Assembly (NCBI GenBank): GCA_003209895.1
Contig: QCOH01000002.1
Span: 51,972-115,971 of the forward strand
Direction of reading: 5' to 3'
From: Pelagibacteraceae bacterium AG-430-I06
GTDB lineage: Bacteria > Pseudomonadota > Alphaproteobacteria > Pelagibacterales > Pelagibacteraceae
Length of the DNA: 64,000 nt
Position numbers and translations under genes: made by a program. The notes under the pieces were generated by a model. It saw nothing but the letters and a program-made list of their open reading frames with translations. It was not told the origin of the DNA and did no database searches. Numbering within the stretch: position 1 is the stretch's first letter; the number at the start of each line of letters is the position of its first letter. Shown here piece by piece: positions 10,653 to 20,204 of this stretch.

Positions 10653-11696
10653 TTAAAATAATTTCTGGAAATTTTTTCTTTCTCTATTTTTCCAATTTTG
10701 ACGATGATATACGTCACTTGCAATTAATGGAAGAACACTTGTTGCTTCTGCAAATACCATTTGCTCTTTTGAAGTATCAACCTTGCCCCATGAGCTCGCC
10801 TCCTTAAGTGTTGAGCTACTACACGCACCATCTCTAGTGTCCGCTACAGTTATTTGAACAGCATATTTATGCATATCAACTTTTTTTCCTAAAAGCTCTG
10901 CACACACAACTGTGTCTTGAACAAAATTCTTTGGAACTCCTCCTCCAATCATTAATAGCCCAGATACCTTTGATTTTAATTTGATTTCTGTTAATTCCCT
11001 AAATTCTTTAATTGAGTCTATAGTAATATGTTTTGACGGATTTTGTTCCTGGTGCATAACTAAACCAAAACCTGCCGAACTATCGGTAAATGCAGGGCAA
11101 AATATAGGAACATTATGTTCGTATGCCAATTCAATTAGCGACCCACTTTTTTTTGCATTACTTTTTAAGTATTTACCTATCTCTTTAATAAACTCTCTGG
11201 AAGTATAAGCTTTGGGAGGTAGTTTATTCGCTATATCACATATAGTTTTATCGCATGCTTGCAATTGTTCTTCATCAATATAGGTATCATAAATTCGGTC
11301 TATATAATTATCTCTCAAAACTTTATCGTCTTGGAATTGGTCTCCCTGGTAGTGCTTAAATCCTAATGCTTCAAAAAAATCCATATCTATAATAGATGCT
11401 CCAGTTGCAACGATAGCGTCAACCATATTATATTTAACTAAATCAGAGTATAATTTCATGCATCCAGCAGCAGAAGTTGAACCAGCAATTGTTAAAAATA
11501 TTGAACAATTTTTATCACTTATCATTTCGTTATAGATTTGAGCTGCCTTTGCGGTATCTCTGGATGTAAAAGACATTTTTTTCATCGAGTCGATAATTTT
11601 TCTAGAGTCAAAAGAAGTTATATCTATATGCTCTACTTCCGATTTTAATAGTGATTTTTTGTTGTGTCCTAGATTAGGACTATTTTTTTTGTTCAT
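10653..11696 (-). CDS. speY: Deoxyhypusine synthase-like protein, probable homospermidine synthase
   Basis: A 347-residue member of the deoxyhypusine synthase family. It shows the NAD-binding region FLTIAGSTSAAGCMKLY, the ATGASIIDMDF segment and the conserved active-site Lys in SSWGKVD, then FAEATSVLPLI. Bacteria lack eIF5A, so such homologues are thought to move aminobutyl groups from spermidine to putrescine to make homospermidine. The operon with putrescine-forming genes supports this. The specific product is inferred and the symbol is tentative. The start overlaps the decarboxylase stop by 1 nt (TAATG). Confidence 0.75.
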   Translation of the reverse strand: MNKKNSPNLGHNKKSLLKSEVEHIDITSFDSRKIIDSMKKMSFTSRDTAKAAQIYNEMISDKNCSIFLTIAGSTSAAGCMKLYSDLVKYNMVDAIVATGASIIDMDFFEALGFKHYQGDQFQDDKVLRDNYIDRIYDTYIDEEQLQACDKTICDIANKLPPKAYTSREFIKEIGKYLKSNAKKSGSLIELAYEHNVPIFCPAFTDSSAGFGLVMHQEQNPSKHITIDSIKEFRELTEIKLKSKVSGLLMIGGGVPKNFVQDTVVCAELLGKKVDMHKYAVQITVADTRDGACSSSTLKEASSWGKVDTSKEQMVFAEATSVLPLIASDVYHRQNWKNRERKNFQKLF

Positions 11697-12874
11697 TACG
11701 CAACCAAGTATTTAAACTTAACCTTTTCATCGTACATGGAAAGGATAGGCTTGTCATCTACTTGATAGATTGCGTCTGAATAAAAGCCATTAAATTTAGT
11801 TCTAAAAGTTGTTCCGTATGCCCCAAGTTGCCCAAGTTCAATATAGTCTCCTTCTTTAATATTATTTGGTAACAAAAAAGGACCTTTCATAAAATCAAGA
11901 CTGTCACAAGTTGGCCCATAAAAACTAAAAGGGGTTAACTTCTTAGAAATAACCCTACCATTTGTTATCATCTTAGATGGTAAAACAAAATTTGGAACTC
12001 CAGCATCAAATAATGAACCATATGTTCCATCATTTATATAGAGTTTTTGTTTTTTCTTTAATAATATCTTTACTATTGTTGAACCAGACTCTGCAACGAG
12101 TGCTCGGCCGGGTTCACAGAAAATTTCTGGCATTTTTTCTAGTTTAAGTTCGGCTAATCCTTTTTTTATTTCTTTCATATAGTTTTCCAGTGGCTCTGGA
12201 ATCAGATCTGGATAAATTGATGGAAAACCGCCTCCTATATTAATTACATCGGGAACAATTTTAGTTTTTTTAATTATATTACCTACTTCGACAATTCCTT
12301 TAGAGAACGATATTTTGTCCATACACTGAGAACCAACATGAAAACTTAAGCCAACCTTTTTACCATGTTCTTTTGATAATCTCAAAAGACCTAAAGCTTC
12401 ACTTGCTGAGGCCCCAAACTTTCTTGAAAGATCTATTTCAGCATGCTCATTCGAAATTGCAATTCGCACATATAAATTTATATCTTTCGCATTGTTTGTT
12501 GCTTCCAGAATTTTTAATAATTCTTCTTTTGTATCTAAAGCAAAATCCTTCACATTATATTTGTAATAAGCTTCCCTGATACTTTCTCTACTTTTTATTG
12601 TATGCATAAAATAAACTTTAACTCTATCATCAATTTTTTTGATTAACTTAATCTCATTAATTGAGGCGACGTCAAAGTTATTTACACCGCTGTTAATTAT
12701 AATCTTGATTATCTTCTCATTCGGATTGGTCTTTACGGCATAAAGAACCTTGCCTGGAAAATTTTTCTTAAAGAATTCTACTGAGTTTTTAACAGTTTTT
12801 GGCCTTATGCAATAAATTGGCTGCTCTGGTTTTAAAACATTAACCAACTGATCAACCGTGTCAAATTTTCGCAT
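11696..12874 (-). CDS. PLP-dependent ornithine (or lysine/arginine) decarboxylase, fold type III
   Basis: A 392-residue alanine-racemase-fold decarboxylase. The PLP lysine is Lys48 in YAVKTNP. Further motifs are FDVASINEI, FHVGSQC, the phosphate loop GGGFPSIYP, EPGRALV and the catalytic Cys in FYGPTCDSLD. These fit eukaryotic-type ornithine decarboxylase. Substrate choice among ornithine, lysine and arginine cannot be settled from sequence. It is the first gene of the polyamine operon, and its promoter region faces regA. Confidence 0.85.
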   Translation of the reverse strand: MRKFDTVDQLVNVLKPEQPIYCIRPKTVKNSVEFFKKNFPGKVLYAVKTNPNEKIIKIIINSGVNNFDVASINEIKLIKKIDDRVKVYFMHTIKSRESIREAYYKYNVKDFALDTKEELLKILEATNNAKDINLYVRIAISNEHAEIDLSRKFGASASEALGLLRLSKEHGKKVGLSFHVGSQCMDKISFSKGIVEVGNIIKKTKIVPDVINIGGGFPSIYPDLIPEPLENYMKEIKKGLAELKLEKMPEIFCEPGRALVAESGSTIVKILLKKKQKLYINDGTYGSLFDAGVPNFVLPSKMITNGRVISKKLTPFSFYGPTCDSLDFMKGPFLLPNNIKEGDYIELGQLGAYGTTFRTKFNGFYSDAIYQVDDKPILSMYDEKVKFKYLVA

Positions 12875-13006
12875 TTATATATGTGTCCCCCATTTAAATT
12901 ACACAATAGCTTCACAAAAATTTATAAAAGAAGCTTATAAGTATTTTGACTTTTATGTAAAGCTAATAATTCTTGAAATTTTAAGAATGATGCTTACATA
13001 TCACTC
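12875..13006. promoter_or_regulatory. Divergent decarboxylase/regA control region with dyads
   Basis: This 132-nt space must hold promoters for both the polyamine operon (minus) and regA (plus). On the plus side, TTGACT lies at 12946-12951 with TAAT-rich sequence about 12-15 nt on. A near-perfect 20-bp palindrome at 12969-12988 (ATTCTT...AAGAAT, one mismatch) sits 18 nt before the regA ATG. AGCTTC/GAAGCT arms (12908-12913 and 12930-12935) form a second, wider dyad, overlapping the palindrome CTTATAAG at 12934-12941. These are candidate operators only. Confidence 0.4.
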
Positions 13007-13579
13007 ATGGCAAGACTAGACAAAACACCCTCAGGTTTTAAAATGTCTGACTTCGAAGACAAAAGTCTTCTGTTAGTTGATGACGACGACCCGTTTAGAG
13101 ATAGGCTTGCAAGAGCTATGGAGAAGAAGGGTTTTCAAGTAAATAGTGCAAAAACAATTGAAAATGCCATAAAAATGGTTCAAACCAAGGCTCCACAATT
13201 TGCTGCTGTAGACCTTCGGCTTGAGAACGGCAATGGACTGGATGTCGTTAAAGAGATCAATAAGATCAGAAATGACAGCAGAATCGTTATGCTGACAGGA
13301 TACGGGAACCTGCCCACAGCCGTGGCTGCAGTCAAAGCCGGAGCAATAGACTATTTGGCTAAACCTGTAGATGCTGACGATGTAGAGGCAGCTCTATTAG
13401 CAGATCGCAATACAAGAGCTAATCCACCAGAAAACCCGATGTCAGCTGACAGGGTCAAATGGGAGCATATAAATCGTGTTTTTGAACTTTGCAATAGAAA
13501 TGTGTCGGAAACTGCAAGACGGCTAAAAATGCACAGAAGGACCCTTCAAAGGATTTTATCTAAAAAGTCCCCACGCTAG
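13007..13579 (+). CDS. regA: Response regulator RegA/PrrA/ActR
   Basis: A 190-residue regulator. The receiver domain has the acidic pocket LLVDDDD, phospho-acceptor Asp69 (AAVDLRLENG), Thr in MLTGYG and Lys in YLAKPVD. A Fis-type helix-turn-helix closes the protein (NVSETARRLKMHRRTLQRIL), as in RegA. It partners RegB in redox control of energy metabolism. By hand count, 13261-13380 is about 49% G+C, far above adjacent genes. An in-frame ATG at 13043 (MSDFED) is a possible alternative start. Confidence 0.93.
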   Translation: MARLDKTPSGFKMSDFEDKSLLLVDDDDPFRDRLARAMEKKGFQVNSAKTIENAIKMVQTKAPQFAAVDLRLENGNGLDVVKEINKIRNDSRIVMLTGYGNLPTAVAAVKAGAIDYLAKPVDADDVEAALLADRNTRANPPENPMSADRVKWEHINRVFELCNRNVSETARRLKMHRRTLQRILSKKSPR

Positions 13580-13581
13580 CT

Positions 13582-14127
13582 TTATATTTTTCTAAATTTA
13601 AGTAACTTTGGCAGAAGAAGAGTTAATAGCAAAATTTTAAATAATTCAGCGAGCAAAAATGGCTTAGCTCCAAGGGCAAATACCTTTTCCCATCCCACAA
13701 ATTTTGATAACCAAAGAATACCAAATAAATAAATTGTACTTACAGCTAAAGATAATTTTAAAAAATTTAAAACGTGATTATTACTAAAATTTAAAAATCC
13801 AGACAAAAAAACAGCTACTAAAAAACCCAAAAGATATCCCATAGTTGGACCGATTATATAAGATATTCCCAAACCTTTTTCTGGAGTTCCAGCAAAAACT
13901 GGAAGACCAATTACTCCTTCAAATATGTATAAGCATACTGTGAAAAGACCCAATCTCCATCCAAATGTAATACCTATTAATAAAACCACAAAAGTTTGCA
14001 TAGTCATTGGAACAGGATAAAAAGGAATTTTTATTTTTGCAGAGATCGCTAAGATAATTGTTGCAGAAATAGCTAAAAAGAGATTTTTTAAAAGGCTTAT
14101 ATCTTTTATATTTTTTATAATTTCCAT
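13582..14127 (-). CDS. bioY: BioY family biotin transporter
   Basis: A 181-residue hydrophobic protein with about six membrane segments and the BioY signature (SAKIKIPFYPVPMTMQT) plus YIIGPTMGYLLGF. It is the substrate-binding S component for biotin uptake. No bioM or bioN is nearby, so it acts alone or with a shared energising module. It converges on regA with a 2-nt gap. Its presence suggests the cell imports biotin. Confidence 0.9.
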   Translation of the reverse strand: MEIIKNIKDISLLKNLFLAISATIILAISAKIKIPFYPVPMTMQTFVVLLIGITFGWRLGLFTVCLYIFEGVIGLPVFAGTPEKGLGISYIIGPTMGYLLGFLVAVFLSGFLNFSNNHVLNFLKLSLAVSTIYLFGILWLSKFVGWEKVFALGAKPFLLAELFKILLLTLLLPKLLKFRKI

Positions 14128-14160
14128 ATTCTTATTCTTACTTTTATTTAAAGAAAAAAG

Positions 14161-15087
14161 CTAGTTGTTTGTAAGTTCCACAAATATATCCTCTAAATCT
14201 CCATCATCTGTCGAAATATCAATAATTTCCGCATTTTCTTTTACAATTTTTATAATCTCGTCAAATTTAAATTTATTTTTATCATAGACCGCAGTGACTG
14301 ACGAATCACCTTTTAAAAATTTCACACCTTTCATTTTGATGTTTTCAAAATCATTTAAGTTTTTAACTTTAAATTTAATTTTTTTACTCTCTATTCTTTG
14401 TAAAAGTTTCTCGGTTGTGTCTAAAGCTACAAGATTACCTTTGTTTATTATTGCTATACGATCACACATCAATTCTGCCTCATTTAGCTGATGGGTTGTG
14501 AGTATTATTGTTACTCCGAGCTTATTAAGTTCCCTTATATTCGAAAAAAGATTTTTTCTAAGTTCTACATCTACGCCAGCAGTAGGTTCATCCAAAATTA
14601 AAATTGGAGGTTGGTGAACCATTGCTTTTGCAATTAACAATCTTCTTTTCATTCCTCCAGATAAGGATCTCGCGTAAGAATCAGCCTGTTTGTTTAAAGA
14701 AACCATATTCAAAATTACATCTGTAATTCTATCAGCTTTTTTTACTCCATAAAGTCCGGCTTGTAACTCAAGCAATTTTTTTGGACTAAAAAAAGCATCT
14801 AAATTTACCTCTTGAGGAACAATTCCCAAAGAAGCTCTTACTTGTCTAGGATTATCATCTAAATCAAAGCCCCAAACATTAACCTTTCCCGAGGTCTTCA
14901 CTGTTAAGCCTGCCAAAATATTTATAAAAGTAGTTTTGCCAGCTCCATTTGGACCTAGAAGACCAAAAATTTCACCTTGTATGACATCTAGATTAAGTTT
15001 ATTTAGAGCTAAAGTAGAATTGTAAGTACCTTTGCTTTTTTGGTAAACTTTAATTAAATCTTTGGCACTTAATGCAATTTTATTCAT
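14161..15087 (-). CDS. ABC transporter ATP-binding protein (NatA/YadG type)
   Basis: A 308-residue ATPase. Walker A reads GLLGPNGAGKTT, the Q-loop IVPQE, the signature LSGGMKRRL, Walker B ILILDEPTAGVD, and the H-loop TTHQ. A C-terminal extension of about 80 residues is typical of drug or polysaccharide exporter ATPases such as YadG. No permease gene adjoins it, so the substrate is unknown. It lies 33 nt upstream-side of bioY on the same strand, but BioY is not its usual partner. Confidence 0.85.
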   Translation of the reverse strand: MNKIALSAKDLIKVYQKSKGTYNSTLALNKLNLDVIQGEIFGLLGPNGAGKTTFINILAGLTVKTSGKVNVWGFDLDDNPRQVRASLGIVPQEVNLDAFFSPKKLLELQAGLYGVKKADRITDVILNMVSLNKQADSYARSLSGGMKRRLLIAKAMVHQPPILILDEPTAGVDVELRKNLFSNIRELNKLGVTIILTTHQLNEAELMCDRIAIINKGNLVALDTTEKLLQRIESKKIKFKVKNLNDFENIKMKGVKFLKGDSSVTAVYDKNKFKFDEIIKIVKENAEIIDISTDDGDLEDIFVELTNN

Positions 15088-15134
15088 AATCTAATATCAT
15101 ATTAGCATTAAAAAATTTAATATATCATTAATTA

Positions 15135-17903
15135 ATGAGTAAAATAAAAAAAACAGATCACTTTTATTTAGTTGACGGATCAGGATATATTTTTAGAGCT
15201 TATTATGCCTTGCCACCATTATCCAGAAAAAGCGATGGACTCCCTACGGGGGCAGTAATTGGTTTTTGCAACATGCTATTCAAACTATTGGAGGACTCAA
15301 GATCTGATGACAGCGAACAAAAGCCCACACATTTTGCTGTTATATTTGACTCTGCAAGAAAAAATTTTAGAAACGAAATTTATAAAGATTACAAAGCAAA
15401 TAGGTCCGAGGCTCCCGAGGATCTCGCTCCACAATTTGAATATATAAGAAAAGCAGTTAAGGCTTTTAATTTACCTTCTATTGAGCAGATTAATTATGAA
15501 GCGGACGATTTACTCGCTACTTATGCTAAACAAATAGTTAAACTTGGAGCTAAAGTAACAATTATTTCGTCAGACAAGGATCTTATGCAATTAGTATCTA
15601 AAGACATAAGACTTTTTGATCCAATGAAAAGCAAGGTAATTGGAAAAAAAGAAGTTGAAGAAAAATTTGGAGTCAAACCAGAACAGGTTGTTGATGTACA
15701 GTCACTCGCAGGTGATTCATCAGATAATATTCCTGGCGTTCCAGGTATCGGCATAAAAACTGCAGCCGAATTAATTAAAAAGTATAAAAATTTAGATAAT
15801 CTATTAAACAAAGCTGAAGAAATCTCTCAAAAAAAAAGAAGGGAAACATTAATAGAAAATAAAAAATCTGCCATATTAAGCAGAAAACTTGTTACTTTAA
15901 AAAGCGATGTTCCTGTTAAAGAGAAATTAGAAGAATTTTTAATTAAAAATGTAGAAAAAGATAAATTATATGATTTTCTAAGAGAGATGGAATTCAATAG
16001 GTTGCTTAGTCAGGCTATAAGTTTTTATGGTGACACAAATAAAAAAAATTTTCATCACAAAAAAAATAAAAAATTAAACAAAATAGATATTAGTAAATAT
16101 GAAACAATTATTGATGAAAAAAAACTAGATGAATGGGTAAATATCCTCAAAAGTAAAAAAATTATATCTGTTGATACAGAAACAAACTCACTTAACCCTA
16201 TTGATGCAGATTTAGTTGGTATATCATTTTGTTATTACGAAAATAGAGCGTGTTATATTCCTTTAAAAAATAGTAACGTAAAGTGCTTAGAAAAAAGTAT
16301 TGTTCTTAATAAACTTAAGAAAATTCTTGAAGATAAAAGTATAAAAAAAATTGGCCAAAATATTAAATTTGATCACATAATTCTTAAAAAAAATAATATA
16401 GATCTAGGCCCCTTAGAAGATACTATGCTTGTCTCTTATACTTTAGATGCTGGAATTAACAGACATAATCTAGATACTCTGGCCTCTTTACACTTAGACC
16501 ACAAAACAATTACTTTTAAAGACCTGGTAGGTACCGGAAAAAAGAAAGTTACATTTACAGATGTTGATTTAAAAAAAGCTACAGAATACGCAGGCGAAGA
16601 TGCAGATGTTACTTTTAGATTGTATGAGCTTCTTAAGCAAAGGTTGGACCAAGAAAAACTTAACAAAATTTATGATTTATTTGAAGTTCCATTGATAAAA
16701 ATACTTTCAGACATGGAAGTTAATGGAATCAAGGTCGACAAGATTTATTTGAAAAAACTCTCAAAAAAATTTGAGGATAAATTAAATGCAATTGAGAAAG
16801 ATATTTACAAACTAGCCAAAAAGAAATTTAATATTGCTTCAACCAAACAACTTGGGGATATTATTTACAATGAATTAAAAATTAGAAATCTTAAAAAAAC
16901 AAAAAAGGGAAGTTTAGCTACTAGCGCTTCAATATTAGAAGATCTAGCATTTAAGGGGCACAAATTTCCAAGTTTAGTTTTAGATTGGAGACAATTATCA
17001 AAACTTAAAAATACTTATACAGATGCATTGCAAGAACACATAAATTCTAAAACAAAGAGAGTACATACATCTTTTTTGTTAGCAGCTACAAATACTGGAA
17101 GATTAGCCTCAAGTGATCCAAATTTACAAAATATACCGATAAAAACTGAGGATGGTAGAGAAATTAGAAAAGCCTTTATTGCTGAAAAAAATAATATTTT
17201 AATTTCAGCTGACTACAACCAGATTGAGATGAGAATTTTAGCAGATATGGCAGATGTAAAAGCATTAAAAAAAGCTTTTATCAATAATGAGGATATTCAT
17301 AGTTTAACTGCAAGCCAGGTTTTTAACGTACCACTTGAAAAAGTAGATAAAAATTTAAGAAGAAAAGCAAAAACTATTAATTTTGGAATAATCTATGGAA
17401 TAACACAATATGGTCTTGCAAAACAAATAGCAGTTTCAAATGAGCAAGCACAAGAGTTTATAAATTCATACTTTAGAAAGTTTCCTGAAATAAAAAATTA
17501 TATGCAATCTACTATAAAATTTTGCAGGAAAAATGGTTACGTAAATAATATATTTGGAAGACGTATTCATTTAAGAGGTATTAACGATAAAAACTTTAGC
17601 GTAAGGAGCTTTCAAGAAAGAGCAGCAATTAACGCTCCTATACAAAGTTCGGCAGCGGATATTATAAGAATTGCAATGATAAAATTAAAAGAGATCGAAA
17701 AATCTAAAAAGGAGCTTGATGCAAAAATGCTTCTCCAAATTCATGACGAGTTAGTATTTGAGTGCCCAATAAACAATCAAATTAATGTCGAGAAAATTGT
17801 AAAAAAGACGATGGAGTCTATCTCAAGCTCAGAATACCACATGTTTTCAATCCCGTTGGATGTAAACGTTAAATCAGGTAATAATTGGGACGAAGCACAC
17901 TGA
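15135..17903 (+). CDS. polA: DNA polymerase I
   Basis: A 922-residue, three-domain enzyme. The N-terminal 5'-nuclease (about 1-290) contains QSLAGDSSDNIPGVPGIG. The 3'-5' exonuclease keeps its metal ligands (VDTETNSL, HNLDTLA, YAGEDAD), so proofreading should be active. The polymerase has motif A SADYNQIEMR, motif B RRKAKTINFGIIYG and motif C QIHDELVFE. It functions in Okazaki fragment processing and repair. It is divergent from the ABC ATPase, with a 47-nt gap. Confidence 0.97.
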   Translation: MSKIKKTDHFYLVDGSGYIFRAYYALPPLSRKSDGLPTGAVIGFCNMLFKLLEDSRSDDSEQKPTHFAVIFDSARKNFRNEIYKDYKANRSEAPEDLAPQFEYIRKAVKAFNLPSIEQINYEADDLLATYAKQIVKLGAKVTIISSDKDLMQLVSKDIRLFDPMKSKVIGKKEVEEKFGVKPEQVVDVQSLAGDSSDNIPGVPGIGIKTAAELIKKYKNLDNLLNKAEEISQKKRRETLIENKKSAILSRKLVTLKSDVPVKEKLEEFLIKNVEKDKLYDFLREMEFNRLLSQAISFYGDTNKKNFHHKKNKKLNKIDISKYETIIDEKKLDEWVNILKSKKIISVDTETNSLNPIDADLVGISFCYYENRACYIPLKNSNVKCLEKSIVLNKLKKILEDKSIKKIGQNIKFDHIILKKNNIDLGPLEDTMLVSYTLDAGINRHNLDTLASLHLDHKTITFKDLVGTGKKKVTFTDVDLKKATEYAGEDADVTFRLYELLKQRLDQEKLNKIYDLFEVPLIKILSDMEVNGIKVDKIYLKKLSKKFEDKLNAIEKDIYKLAKKKFNIASTKQLGDIIYNELKIRNLKKTKKGSLATSASILEDLAFKGHKFPSLVLDWRQLSKLKNTYTDALQEHINSKTKRVHTSFLLAATNTGRLASSDPNLQNIPIKTEDGREIRKAFIAEKNNILISADYNQIEMRILADMADVKALKKAFINNEDIHSLTASQVFNVPLEKVDKNLRRKAKTINFGIIYGITQYGLAKQIAVSNEQAQEFINSYFRKFPEIKNYMQSTIKFCRKNGYVNNIFGRRIHLRGINDKNFSVRSFQERAAINAPIQSSAADIIRIAMIKLKEIEKSKKELDAKMLLQIHDELVFECPINNQINVEKIVKKTMESISSSEYHMFSIPLDVNVKSGNNWDEAH

Positions 17904-17913
17904 TGCCTAAATT

Positions 17914-17950
17914 TTGACAATTTATTTTAAACTATTATAAATTATCAGGA
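17914..17950 (+). promoter_or_regulatory. Candidate chvI promoter and ribosome binding site
   Basis: A perfect -35 hexamer TTGACA (17914-17919) is followed after 16 nt by TATAAA (17936-17941). An AGGA ribosome-binding site occupies 17947-17950, 7 nt before the chvI ATG at 17958. The promoter and the RBS nearly touch, so either the leader is extremely short or the true -10 lies slightly upstream. Confidence 0.4.
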
Positions 17951-17957
17951 AGAAATT

Positions 17958-18656
17958 ATGTCAAAAACTATAGCACTCGTTGATGATGACAGGAATATTT
18001 TAACAAGCATAAGCATGGCTTTAGAACGCGAAGGATATAAAGTTCAAACCTATATTGATGGACAAAGTGCATTAGTGGGACTTACGAGAAATCCACCAGA
18101 CCTAGCAGTTGTGGATTTAAAAATGCCCAAACTAACTGGAGAAGAACTGCTTCAAAAAATAAGAAAAAAGATGTCAATACCAATTATTTTTTTAACATCC
18201 AAAGAAGAAGAAGTTGATGAACTTCTCGGTTTAAAACTAGGTGCTGATGATTATATTAAAAAATCAGGAGGGTTTTCAATAAAAGTTTTAATTGAAAGAA
18301 TCAGAGTTCAATTAAGAAAGAAAACTAATGCTCCAGACGAAACAAAGAGTCTTATTGTTCACGGAAAGCTAAAACTTGATCCTAATCAATTAGAGTGTGA
18401 ATGGAATGGAAAATCTTTGCCTGAAAAATTGACTACTACAGAGTTCTTAATTGTAAGAGAATTAGCAAAAAGGCCTGGAGTTATAAAAGAAAGAGCGCAT
18501 TTAATGGATATTGCTTATAAAGAAAATACGGACATAGAAGATAGAACAATCGACAGTCATATTAAAAGAATACGAAAAAAATTTAAGAAAGTTGATGAAA
18601 AATTTTCATCCATTGAAACTCGTTATGGTAGTGGTTATAGGTGGAATATTAATTGA
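17958..18656 (+). CDS. chvI: Response regulator ChvI (OmpR family)
   Basis: A 232-residue two-component regulator. The receiver has acidic residues ALVDDD, phospho-acceptor Asp53 ([14 protein letters not shown]), Thr in FLTSKEEE and Lys in [10 protein letters not shown] winged-helix DNA-binding domain occupies the last 100 residues ([23 protein letters not shown]). The IKKSGGF segment is characteristic of ChvI. Its stop overlaps the chvG start as TGATG. It controls envelope and acid-stress responses in alphaproteobacteria. Confidence 0.9.
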   Translation: MSKTIALVDDDRNILTSISMALEREGYKVQTYIDGQSALVGLTRNPPDLAVVDLKMPKLTGEELLQKIRKKMSIPIIFLTSKEEEVDELLGLKLGADDYIKKSGGFSIKVLIERIRVQLRKKTNAPDETKSLIVHGKLKLDPNQLECEWNGKSLPEKLTTTEFLIVRELAKRPGVIKERAHLMDIAYKENTDIEDRTIDSHIKRIRKKFKKVDEKFSSIETRYGSGYRWNIN

Positions 18657-20200
18657 TGAAAATTAAAAAAAACTCTACCTCAATACTAAAAAAGTTTTTT
18701 GTATTTAACTTTTTTGTTTTTATAATTTTAGGCTTGTTTACAATTTTTTATCTAAAAGCTATTCAACCAAATCTTGTAAAACAACGAACCGAAAAACATA
18801 ATATAATAATTAATAATACTGCTAATCATATAGAAAGACTACAAATAAATTTTGAAAGAGAAACTCTCAAAGATTTTTTACTTGCCACAAGATTTCTATT
18901 TCAAAATTTAGAAAGAGTACAATTTTACAATCTAAAAGGCGAGTTAATTGCTGACACAAATGTTTTAGACTTAGACCAAAATGTTTTTTCAAAATCAGAT
19001 GAGGTTTTTCAAGAAAGTATAGGTAATAATACAACTTTTGAAAATAATAATGAAAATATGTTAACTAAAGAAACAATTAAAGAAAAAAGAAATGAAGAAA
19101 TAAAAAATATAATATCGAGAAAAAAACCCAAACAGGAAATTACAACTCAAATAGAAGAAAATAATAATTTTTACGTCAAGACACTAAATGATGTAATCAT
19201 TAATGGTGAAATATATGGCTATATAATGGTAACAGAGCAAGCGAATGAAATATTAGTAGCTGTAGACGAAAGAAAAAACTTTATTTTAAGGACTGTTTTG
19301 ATAATAGGTTTTGTAATAATTCTTTTTTCTATATTTCTCAATAGATATCTCTTAAAACCTATTGGAAAACTTGTCGAATATACTAAATCTATAAAAGCAA
19401 AAGATGAACCTTACGGGCGTATAGAAAAATTTTTAAACAGAAGTGATGAAGTAGGGCTGTTATCAAGATCCTTAAATGAAATGACAAAGAATTTACAAAA
19501 TAGAACAAAAAATGCAGAAGATTCTTCCGCTGATCTTGCTCATGAAATAAGAAATCCTTTAGCATCCCTTAAAGGTGCATCCGAACTTTTAGATAACACA
19601 AGCGATATACAAGAGCGAAAAAAATTAATTGGAATTTTAAGTCATGATGTTGAAAGAATTGATAGATTAATTACTGACTATTCAAAAATGTTGAAAGACG
19701 AAGCTTCTCTCTCTAGAGAAAAAATGAAAATTTTAAATCTAATTGAATTAGTTAAAGATGTAACTGAGGAATTTAATAATAATAAATCTGTCATAAAAAA
19801 GAATATAAAATTCAAGATTATTAAAGAAAAACCTAACGGTCACCCCTTCAGCGTGTTTGGGGCAAAAAGTAGACTAGAACAGGTGTTGGCAAATTTGATT
19901 GATAATGCAATTTCTTTTAGCCCTCAAGATAGCAATATTTTTATAAATCTTAAAAGTAACAAAGATACGGTGCATCTAACAATTAAAGATGAGGGTCCTG
20001 GCTTTAAAGAAACAAATACTGATAGGATTTTTAAAAGATTTTACAGTAATAGACCTGAAAAATTTGGTGAACACTCTGGATTAGGTTTGAATATTGTTAA
20101 AAATATTATAGAAATGCATGACGGTGAAATAAAAGCATCAAATAGACGCGACGCAAAAAAAGGTGCTCAAATTGAAGTTATTTTACCAATGAGAAATTAA
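18656..20200 (+). CDS. chvG: Sensor histidine kinase ChvG
   Basis: The start is placed at the ATG at 18656, overlapping the chvI stop by 1 nt; a TTG just before it is less likely. The product is 514 residues. A first membrane helix spans about 12-35, a periplasmic sensor region follows, and a second helix spans about 208-230. Next come a HAMP domain ([13 protein letters not shown]), the H-box [14 protein letters not shown] with His296, the N box [12 protein letters not shown] and the G boxes KDEGPGF and SGLGLNIV. It is the kinase partner of ChvI. Confidence 0.9.
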   Translation: MKIKKNSTSILKKFFVFNFFVFIILGLFTIFYLKAIQPNLVKQRTEKHNIIINNTANHIERLQINFERETLKDFLLATRFLFQNLERVQFYNLKGELIADTNVLDLDQNVFSKSDEVFQESIGNNTTFENNNENMLTKETIKEKRNEEIKNIISRKKPKQEITTQIEENNNFYVKTLNDVIINGEIYGYIMVTEQANEILVAVDERKNFILRTVLIIGFVIILFSIFLNRYLLKPIGKLVEYTKSIKAKDEPYGRIEKFLNRSDEVGLLSRSLNEMTKNLQNRTKNAEDSSADLAHEIRNPLASLKGASELLDNTSDIQERKKLIGILSHDVERIDRLITDYSKMLKDEASLSREKMKILNLIELVKDVTEEFNNNKSVIKKNIKFKIIKEKPNGHPFSVFGAKSRLEQVLANLIDNAISFSPQDSNIFINLKSNKDTVHLTIKDEGPGFKETNTDRIFKRFYSNRPEKFGEHSGLGLNIVKNIIEMHDGEIKASNRRDAKKGAQIEVILPMRN

Positions 20201-20204
20201 TTTT

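Noticed and set aside
9773-10723. Longer N-terminus of the N-carbamoylputrescine amidase
   Set aside because: The extra 25 residues overlap the upstream gene and do not resemble the family; ATG 10648 gives the expected nitrilase start.
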